64,000 nt of DNA. Origin: QHXQ01 sp038322995. Lineage in GTDB: Bacteria; Acidobacteriota; Blastocatellia; Pyrinomonadales; Pyrinomonadaceae. Positions 57,674 through 64,000 of this stretch are shown here, piece by piece. Both the position numbers and the translations under genes were made by a program. Under the pieces are notes generated by a model that saw only the letters and a program-made list of their open reading frames with translations, was not told the DNA's origin and made no database searches. Every line of letters begins with the position of its first letter. Position 1 is the first letter of the stretch. Location of the stretch: assembly GCA_038322995.1 (NCBI GenBank), contig JBBQGM010000001.1:1-64000 (forward strand). The letters run 5' to 3'.

Positions 57674-59440
57674 ATGAGAACGAGCCTTCCCCCATTATTC
57701 CTACGCACAGCTTTCATCTTGATGCTGACCCTGTCGGCCGTGGCCGTCCGCGCGCAGTTGCCGGCCGCATCGTCCTTGCGCAGCAGTACGCCCACTGACA
57801 TCGAGCGCGATGCCGGCGTCGTCACGCAACTCATCGAGCGGTCCGAGGCGCACTACAAACAGGGCGAGGCGAACCTCAAGGATCGTAACCCGGAAGCCGC
57901 GCGCTCCGAGTTCGACAAAGCGGTGGACATGCTGCTTGAGTCGGGCATGGATGTGCGCGCCCATCCGCGCCTGCAAACTTATTACCTGCAACTCGTCGAG
58001 CGCGTCTTCCGGTTGGAAGTTCCGACCTCGCAAAGCGCGCCCGCGCAGGTTGTCGCCGGCGCACAGCAGATCGCGAGTAACAATCCTAAGTTCCTGCCCG
58101 TGAAGGACGCGCAACAGCCCGTCCCGGCGCAGTCGGGTTTCCTGCGCGAGCAGAAATTCGAGCCGTCGCCGCTCGACGAGTTGAGCAAGTTGGAGTTGAC
58201 CGAAACAGAAAAGACGGTCACGACCGAACAACAGGCGGAGTTAGAAGAGGCGAAGAGCGCGGTTGATTTCAAGTTCAACTCGAACACGCTGATCCAGCAG
58301 TACATCAACTATTATCAGGGGCGCGGGCGCGCGACGATGGAGACGGGAATGCGCCGCTCGGGCCGCTACATGACGATGGCGCGCAAGATTTTCCGTGAAG
58401 TCGGTGTGCCCGAAGACATCGCGTGGCTCGGCCAGGTCGAGAGCGCGTGGCGGCCGACGGCGATGTCGTGGGCCGCGGCGTCGGGTCTCTGGCAGTTCGT
58501 GCCGGGCACGGGCCGGCAGTATGGTCTGCGGCAGACTGCATGGATTGACGAGCGCAACAGTTTCGAGAAAGCAACGCGCGCCTCGGCGATGTATTTGAAG
58601 TGGCTGGCCAACCGTTACCACGGCAACTGGGAATTGGCGATTGGCGCGTACAACACGGGCGAAGGCAACATCGACCGCGCCATCTCGCGCGCCGGTGCGG
58701 CCAACTTCTGGCAGACTTATCCGTTCATCGCGCAGGAGACGCGCAACTACGTGCCGAACATTCTAGCGACGATCTTGATCGCCAAGAATCCTGAGAAGTA
58801 CGGCTTCCACAGCATTCGCCCCGATGCGCCGCTCGCTTACGATGTGGTCAACGTGCCGAACGCGACCAGTCTGCAATTGATCGCCAGCATGACGGACACG
58901 AACGTTGATTTTCTGCGCAGCATCAATCCTGAGTTGCGGCGCGACATCACGCCGCGGGGCGAAGCCTACAACGTGCGCGTGCCCGCCGGCCGGGGCAAAC
59001 AGTTCGTTGCGCTACTGAAGCGTGTGCCGACGGAGCGACGCGAGACGGCGAAGGTGATCTCGGTCACGCCGGGCGAAGATTTGCAGTCAATCGCCGCGCG
59101 CACGGGTGTCAGCCTTGCGCAACTCCAACTCTGGAATGGCGGCGTTGATTTGAAGGCCACCAACAAAGTCGTCGTGCCCGCGAACTCGGTGCAACGCACC
59201 ATCCGGCCCGTGCGCCTCGGGCAACAGGCAAGTGGCAGAAATCTCGTGACCGTGCGCGCCCGTGCGGGCGAGACCGTCGCGCAGATCGCCACGCGCTACA
59301 ATACTTCGGCTGATGAGGTCGCGCGCTTGAACGGTGTCGCCGCAAACGCACCGCTCGCGGCCAATCAAGCGATCCAGGTGCCATCGTCTGGCAGCGCGCC
59401 CGCGAGTGCCACGCCGCAGCGCGTGCGTCGGCGTCGTTAA
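57674..59440 (+). CDS. MltD-type lytic transglycosylase with two LysM domains
   Basis: The 588-residue exported protein has a signal peptide (about 1-27), a helical N-terminal domain and an SLT catalytic domain (about 230-350) with the catalytic Glu in 'GQVESAWRPTAMSWAAASG' and 'ELAIGAYNTGEGNIDRA'. Two C-terminal LysM domains ('VTPGEDLQSIAARTGVS' and 'RAGETVAQIATRYNTS') bind peptidoglycan. It cleaves glycan strands to 1,6-anhydro products. It follows a structured RNA region that may control it. Confidence 0.93.
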   Translation: MRTSLPPLFLRTAFILMLTLSAVAVRAQLPAASSLRSSTPTDIERDAGVVTQLIERSEAHYKQGEANLKDRNPEAARSEFDKAVDMLLESGMDVRAHPRLQTYYLQLVERVFRLEVPTSQSAPAQVVAGAQQIASNNPKFLPVKDAQQPVPAQSGFLREQKFEPSPLDELSKLELTETEKTVTTEQQAELEEAKSAVDFKFNSNTLIQQYINYYQGRGRATMETGMRRSGRYMTMARKIFREVGVPEDIAWLGQVESAWRPTAMSWAAASGLWQFVPGTGRQYGLRQTAWIDERNSFEKATRASAMYLKWLANRYHGNWELAIGAYNTGEGNIDRAISRAGAANFWQTYPFIAQETRNYVPNILATILIAKNPEKYGFHSIRPDAPLAYDVVNVPNATSLQLIASMTDTNVDFLRSINPELRRDITPRGEAYNVRVPAGRGKQFVALLKRVPTERRETAKVISVTPGEDLQSIAARTGVSLAQLQLWNGGVDLKATNKVVVPANSVQRTIRPVRLGQQASGRNLVTVRARAGETVAQIATRYNTSADEVARLNGVAANAPLAANQAIQVPSSGSAPASATPQRVRRRR

Positions 59441-59492
59441 TTAAGTCTGGCAGTGTCCGCCCGAATCAGGCGCGCTGTGACAAACTGGAAAC

Positions 59493-59533
59493 AGCGAGCG
59501 CGCTTTCGAGTCTGACTTGAAAGCGCGCTCGCT
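59493..59533 (+). terminator. Rho-independent terminator after mltD
   Basis: A 15-bp perfect stem (AGCGAGCGCGCTTTC and complement) with an 11-base loop is followed by TTAT. It lies between mltD and comM. Confidence 0.8.
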
Positions 59534-59596
59534 TTATACGCACAACCACGGCGCACCGCCTCGCGCGCCTTCACCGTCTCTGTGCCCCTCACGCTT

Positions 59597-61159
59597 ATGC
59601 TCTTCCGCACACAATCCGCCGCCGTCTACGGCATTGACGCCGACCTCGTAGACATCGAAGTCGATCTGACGCCCGCGCGCGGCGAATCGGACAATCCTTC
59701 ATCGGTGACTATCGTCGGGCTACCCGACTTAGCCGTGCGCGAGTCGCGCGAGCGCATCCGCGCCGCGATCAACAACAGCGCCTTCTTCTTTCCGTTCCAC
59801 AAGACGACGATCAACCTCGCGCCCGCCGACGTGCGCAAAGAGGGCGCAAGCTTCGACCTGCCCATCGCGCTCGGCATTCTCGGCGCAAACGGCGACCTTG
59901 GCGCGCGTGAACATCTGACTGACACGCTCGCGGTCGGCGAACTGTCGCTCGACGGGCGCGTGCGCGCGATCAAGGGCGCGCTCTCCATCGCCATCCGCGC
60001 CCGCGACGCGAAGATCAAAGCCTTACTCCTGCCCGAAGAGAACGCGCAAGAAGCGGCCGTCGTGAACGGTGTTGACGTGTATCCGGTCGCGGACTTACGC
60101 GGCGCGGTCGAACTGCTCGCAGCGTTAAGTTCAACCGCCCCGCCCGCGCCGATGCGCGTCGATCCGGCCGCCTTGCTCGCGCCGGCCAATCACGCGGGCG
60201 TTGACTTCCGCGAGGTGCGCGGCCAGCAGCACGCCAAACGTGCGCTCGAAGTCGCCTCGGCCGGCGCGCACAACATTCTGCTGATCGGCCCGCCCGGTTC
60301 AGGCAAGACGATGCTGGCCAAGCGGCTGCCAACGATCCTGCCACCGCTTGAATTCGAGGCCGCGCTTGAGCTAACGAAGATTCATTCGGTTGCCGGTCTC
60401 ACCGGGCGGGCGGGGCTTGTGACCGAGCGGCCGTTTCGTGCGCCGCACCACACAATCAGTGATGCGGGCCTCATCGGTGGCGGCGCAATGCCGCGCCCCG
60501 GCGAAGTCTCGCTCGCACATCACGGCGTGCTGTTTCTTGATGAACTGCCGGAGTTTGATCGCAGCGTCCTCGAAGTCCTGCGCCAGCCGCTCGAAGACAA
60601 TCAGGTGACGATTAGTCGCGCGGCGATGTCCTTAACGTTCCCCGCCTCGTTCATGCTCGCCGCCGCGATGAACCCGTGCCCTTGTGGTTTCTGGAACGAT
60701 CCGACGCGCGAGTGTCGCTGCACGCCGTTGCAGATTCAACGCTACGTCGGGCGCATCAGTGGGCCGCTGCTTGACCGCATCGACATACATGTTGACGTGC
60801 CCGCCGTGCGCTTCAAAGAGTTGACCGGCGCGGGTGCGGACAGCGAAAGCTCCGCCGTGATTCGGGCGCGCATCATCGAGGCGCGCGAACGGCAACTGGC
60901 GCGCTTCCGCGCCGACGGCATCTTTGCGAACGCGCAGATGTCCGCGCGCCAGATTCGGCTGCACTGCCGGCTCGATGCCGAATCCGAGCGCATGTTGGAA
61001 GCGGCCATGACGCGGCAGGGCTTGTCAGCCCGCGCCTATGATCGGATACTAAAAGTCAGTCGCACCAGCGCGGATTTGGCCGGCGCGGCCGAGATTAGGC
61101 CGGTGGACTTGGCCGAGGCCGTCGGCTATCGTTCGCTTGACCGCACCTACTGGACTTGA
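59597..61159 (+). CDS. ComM/YifB-family Mg-chelatase-like AAA+ ATPase
   Basis: The 520-residue protein starts 'MLFRTQSAAVYGIDADLVDI', typical of YifB/ComM. It has an N-terminal Lon-protease-like fold, 'VRGQQHAKRALEVASAGAHN', Walker A 'GPPGSGKTML', 'RPFRAPHHTISDAGLIGGG' and 'LFLDELPEFDR' (Walker B), and a C-terminal part with a zinc-type 'NPCPCGFWNDPTRECRC'. ComM helicases drive branch migration during natural transformation. It is transcribed alone after the mltD terminator. Confidence 0.93.
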   Translation: MLFRTQSAAVYGIDADLVDIEVDLTPARGESDNPSSVTIVGLPDLAVRESRERIRAAINNSAFFFPFHKTTINLAPADVRKEGASFDLPIALGILGANGDLGAREHLTDTLAVGELSLDGRVRAIKGALSIAIRARDAKIKALLLPEENAQEAAVVNGVDVYPVADLRGAVELLAALSSTAPPAPMRVDPAALLAPANHAGVDFREVRGQQHAKRALEVASAGAHNILLIGPPGSGKTMLAKRLPTILPPLEFEAALELTKIHSVAGLTGRAGLVTERPFRAPHHTISDAGLIGGGAMPRPGEVSLAHHGVLFLDELPEFDRSVLEVLRQPLEDNQVTISRAAMSLTFPASFMLAAAMNPCPCGFWNDPTRECRCTPLQIQRYVGRISGPLLDRIDIHVDVPAVRFKELTGAGADSESSAVIRARIIEARERQLARFRADGIFANAQMSARQIRLHCRLDAESERMLEAAMTRQGLSARAYDRILKVSRTSADLAGAAEIRPVDLAEAVGYRSLDRTYWT

Positions 61160-61366
61160 AACGGGTAGGCAGGTGTGGTCTTTCGTCCGACAATAACGAC
61201 AAATTCAGGCGCAGCAGGGCAACGACGCGCGGAACGATGCGCATCACACCGAGCGGTGAAAACTCGCTCACGGGCCGCGACTTACGGGTCGCACAGGCTG
61301 CGAACGTGAGCGCCGCCACAAGAAACCTTCGGTCGTTGCTCTAAAAGCTGAAGCGAGAGAGATGAG

Positions 61367-61990
61367 ATGACGCCTGAAAGCATCCTGCTGCCCCAAAGCG
61401 TATTCGGACACGTGACCGCAACCGAGAGCGAGCCGCCGCAGACGACTGATTACGCGCTGACGCAATTGGCGGCGGCGGGCGATGTAGCGGCGTTCGAGCA
61501 GTTGTACGAACGCCACCACCGGCGCGTCTTTTCACTCTGCCTGCGCATGACCGGCAACGTGGCCGAAGCGGAAGACCTTGCGCAGGAAGCGTTCATCCAA
61601 CTCTATCGCAAGACCGGCTCGTTTCGTGGCGAGTCGGCCTTCACGACGTGGCTGCATCGCTTAACGGTCAATCAAGTCTTGATGCACTTCCGCAAGAAGG
61701 GCGTGCGCCTGGAGCAGACGACCGACGATGGCGACGTGCCCGTGCAGGTGGTGGCGGGGACGGAGAATCCGGCGAGCATGCCCGTGGTAGATAGGATCGC
61801 GTTGGATCGCGCGATTAGCCAACTCCCGCCTGGCTACCGGTCGGTGTTCGTGTTGCACGACGTGGAAGGACACGAGCATGAAGAGATCGCGCGGATGCTA
61901 GGCTGCTCGGTCGGCACGAGCAAGTCACAACTGCACAAGGCACGGATGAAGTTACGCGGTTTATTGAGGCAACAGAATGCGGCCCAGTAG
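61367..61990 (+). CDS. ECF RNA polymerase sigma factor
   Basis: The 207-residue protein has region 2 ('RVFSLCLRMTGNVAEAEDLA', 'FIQLYRKTGSFRGESAFTTW') and region 4 ('LPPGYRSVFVLHDVEGHEHE', 'SVGTSKSQLHKARMKL'). It is RpoE-like and encoded upstream of a zf-HC2 anti-sigma factor and a DUF4097 protein on the same strand. This trio recurs in Acidobacteriota and likely senses envelope stress. The sequence differs clearly from the ECF factor at 51566. Confidence 0.93.
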   Translation: MTPESILLPQSVFGHVTATESEPPQTTDYALTQLAAAGDVAAFEQLYERHHRRVFSLCLRMTGNVAEAEDLAQEAFIQLYRKTGSFRGESAFTTWLHRLTVNQVLMHFRKKGVRLEQTTDDGDVPVQVVAGTENPASMPVVDRIALDRAISQLPPGYRSVFVLHDVEGHEHEEIARMLGCSVGTSKSQLHKARMKLRGLLRQQNAAQ

Positions 61991-62177
61991 CTTCTAACAA
62001 CGTCGCTCAGTTCGGCCCGTGCGCGCGCCGGCCGCGCGGCCTTCGGTTCAGGTAAGTGAATCTCCCCACGAGACTGTTGAGCGCGCCGCGACTTTCTCCG
62101 GCCGCGCGGGCACGTACTGATAAAACGATTAGCGTTGCCCCGGCCCGCACGCGGATGGGCGCAAGAGGTTAAGAGTA

Positions 62178-62879
62178 ATGAACTGCGAGAAGTGTCAGGC
62201 ACTATTAAGCGACTTCCTCGACGGCACATTGACCGGCGAGGCGCGCGTGCTACTCGGTCGTCACTTAACCGACTGTCTCGCCTGCGCCGCCGTGCGCGAC
62301 GATCTAGGTGCTATCGTTTCGTCCGCGCAGGCTGCGCACAACTACTCGTACGCACCGCCCAGCAGTCGCGCGCTCTGGCTGCGCATCAGCAACACGCTTG
62401 AAGCCGAACGCGCCGAACAGCAACAAGCGGCAGCGCGCGTGATCGCCTTGGCCGCGAAGCGGCGCGAGGGTTTGCTCGCGCGCACATTGCAGCGGCGTTG
62501 GACGCTCACGCTGCCGCAGTTGAGCGCGGCCGTCGTTGCGCTGGTGGTCGTCGTGGTGGCGGGCACTGTCTTCAGCGTGCAGAGTCTCTTGCGGCCGCAA
62601 CAACCTGTCGAAGTTAAGGCTGTTGCCGCTGCGCAGGGGCACCGCCGGAGCAATGATCAGGAGCTTGATCTGTTGATGCAGCGGGTCGCGCAACGCAAGG
62701 CCCGCTGGAATCCGCGCATGCGCGACGCCTTCGAGCGCAACATCGTGGTGATTGACGCGGCCGTCAACGATTCGTTGCAGCAACTCGATCAGTCGCCGCA
62801 CGACGAGGTGTCCGAAGAAGCGCTCGATGCGGCCATGCGCGATAAGAAGGAACTGCTCCGCCAGTTCGCCGACTTATAA
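62178..62879 (+). CDS. zf-HC2 anti-sigma factor
   Basis: The 233-residue protein has an N-terminal zinc-finger anti-sigma domain ('MNCEKCQALLSDFLDGTL', then 'HLTDCLACA'), a linker, one transmembrane helix (about residues 117-137) and a periplasmic helical end. It should hold the upstream ECF factor inactive at the membrane. The ATG has 'AGAGGTTAAGAGTA' before it. Confidence 0.9.
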   Translation: MNCEKCQALLSDFLDGTLTGEARVLLGRHLTDCLACAAVRDDLGAIVSSAQAAHNYSYAPPSSRALWLRISNTLEAERAEQQQAAARVIALAAKRREGLLARTLQRRWTLTLPQLSAAVVALVVVVVAGTVFSVQSLLRPQQPVEVKAVAAAQGHRRSNDQELDLLMQRVAQRKARWNPRMRDAFERNIVVIDAAVNDSLQQLDQSPHDEVSEEALDAAMRDKKELLRQFADL

Positions 62880-62957
62880 AAACTTGCCGCCGCGCACCTG
62901 AAATTTAGCGCGTTGGTCTGCCCGACGCTGTACCCTTTTATTGAGATTTACAGATCG

Positions 62958-63767
62958 ATGGTTAAGCTGGACAACAAACCTCACAGACTCGCGCTGGCGC
63001 AACGCGCCGGGCATGTTGCCATACGTGTGTTCGTCGCGTGTGCTGCGCTCGTCTGCCTGTCGCTCTGGCCGGCGACGGAAGGCCGCGCCCAGCAGCGTTA
63101 CTCGCGCAGCTTCGCGCCGCGCCGCAACGTGAGTTTGTTGCTGCGTAATCGTTCCGGCTTGATTGAAGTCGAAGGTTGGGATCGCGCGGAGATTCGCGTC
63201 ACGGCGACGATGGAGTCGCCGGCGGCGCACTGTACGCCGATGCTGAACGACGATGGCTTGACGATTGACGTGGCCGGCGACAATCGCGGGCGTGATGACA
63301 TCGGCGACGTGAACTTTAAGATTCAAGTCCCTTATGATTCAACCGTGGACGTGCAGACGACGCGCGGCAATATCACCGTGCGCAACGTGCGCGGCCGGCT
63401 GGTGCATGCACACATCTTCTCCGAAGGCGATATCGAGTTGACCGACATCCGCGCGCTGGTGGTCATGGCCGAGAACGTGTCGGGCGATATCGTGTTCGAC
63501 GCCGAACTGCTACGTGGTGGTTCCTACGAACTCAAGTCCACGCAGGGCAACATCAACATGCGCGTTATACCCGGCTCCGGCTTCACGCTGACCGCGACCG
63601 CCCCGCGCACGCGCAATATAAACATCGGCGGCTTCGCGCAACTAGGCAACTTCAACTATCAGGGCGGCGATAATCGCCGCGTCGTCGGCACAGTCGGCGA
63701 CGGCTCGGCCAAGATCATCATGACCAACCTGCGCGGCACGATTAATCTAGCCCCTCGCGCGCGTTAA
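62958..63767 (+). CDS. Exported DUF4097-type beta-solenoid protein
   Basis: The 269-residue protein starts at ATG 62958, with a signal peptide ending near 'GRAQQ' (about residue 45). The mature part is a DUF4097 beta-solenoid: 'VSLLLRNRSGLIEVEGWDRA', 'VDVQTTRGNITVRNVRG', 'VVMAENVSGDIVF'. Repeated G-D-I and G-N-I turns are visible. These proteins follow ECF/anti-sigma pairs and may be regulated outputs or envelope sensors. Biochemical role unknown. Confidence 0.85.
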   Translation: MVKLDNKPHRLALAQRAGHVAIRVFVACAALVCLSLWPATEGRAQQRYSRSFAPRRNVSLLLRNRSGLIEVEGWDRAEIRVTATMESPAAHCTPMLNDDGLTIDVAGDNRGRDDIGDVNFKIQVPYDSTVDVQTTRGNITVRNVRGRLVHAHIFSEGDIELTDIRALVVMAENVSGDIVFDAELLRGGSYELKSTQGNINMRVIPGSGFTLTATAPRTRNINIGGFAQLGNFNYQGGDNRRVVGTVGDGSAKIIMTNLRGTINLAPRAR

Positions 63768-63870
63768 TCGTTTGACACTCCCTGCGGCCCACGCTTACTG
63801 TTTCTCCCGTCTGTCATCCTACCCAAGGCGGTTCCAACTTTTGCCCGGCACAATCGCGCAACGTCTTAAC

Positions 63871-64000
63871 GTGTATCCGCGCGGAGCGGCCATCCGCGCC
63901 CTGCTTTTCAGCGCGTTCGCTCTCTGTCTGTCCACGCAGACACCCGCGCAATCGGGCGTGAAGCGCAAGCCCGTGGACGCGCCCGCCGCCGCCATTGCCG
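63871..64000 (+). CDS. Start of an exported protein (cut by the window)
   Basis: An open frame from GTG 63871 (or TTG 63841) encodes a signal-peptide-like start: 'GAAIRALLFSAFALCLSTQT' followed by P-A-Q-S-G and a Lys/Pro/Ala-rich segment. It runs past the last base, so identity cannot be judged. It may belong to the DUF4097 operon. Confidence 0.5.
   Translation, partial: MYPRGAAIRALLFSAFALCLSTQTPAQSGVKRKPVDAPAAAIA

Overview
The window holds a complete-looking temperate siphophage genome (about 697-37801) integrated into the 3' end of a tRNA-Asn gene, followed by about 26 kb of bacterial chromosome (37802-64000). The host part is GC-rich. It carries a tmRNA with tag ANSNELALAA, SelA, murI-rph, a class A penicillin-binding protein, NrdR, Hsp20, Lon, an MltD-type transglycosylase, a ComM-type ATPase, and two ECF sigma/zinc-finger anti-sigma modules, one of them followed by a DUF4097 protein. 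This gene content is most like Acidobacteriota (Blastocatellia-like). That assignment is an inference from gene content, not from a marker phylogeny.

Prophage layout: attL (697-707); an early block of small helix-turn-helix and zinc-binding proteins (896-3577); an O-like replication initiator carrying iteron-type repeats inside its own coding sequence, followed by a primase-helicase (3637-6854); small accessory proteins including a DUF1064 nuclease-like protein (6957-10393); a lysis block with a GH19 endolysin that has a C-terminal membrane segment and two overlapping spanin-like genes (10496-12502); membrane proteins and a lone CheY-like receiver (12573-14550); a collagen-like fibre (14920-16026); terminases, portal, a tRNA-like element, protease and HK97-type capsid (16384-21970); head-tail connectors, tail tube, overlapping tail-assembly chaperones, tape measure and tail tip/fibres (22071-33716); a convergent endonuclease/adenine methyltransferase pair (33763-35495); two minus-strand unknown genes; a tyrosine integrase (36476-37654) with candidate arm-type repeats; and attR inside tRNA-Asn (37791-37862). 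Structural genes all read on the plus strand and none looks broken, so the prophage may be functional. I could not identify a classical CI-type repressor.

After tRNA-Asn the chromosome has an esterase, PBP1A (minus), tmRNA, murI-rph, a secreted protein, a SET-domain protein, selA (minus), a cold-shock protein, an M23 peptidase, membrane proteins, an ECF sigma/anti-sigma pair (minus), a YbhN-like membrane protein, nrdR, hsp20, lon, a structured intergenic RNA candidate, mltD, comM, a second ECF sigma/anti-sigma/DUF4097 module, and the start of a secreted protein cut by the window end.

The observations most worth following are the origin-like palindromic iterons inside the replication gene, the tRNA-like element with an enlarged anticodon loop between portal and protease, the restriction-modification pair next to the integrase, the phage-borne receiver domain lacking the conserved lysine, and the three-armed RNA ending in a T-run between lon and mltD.
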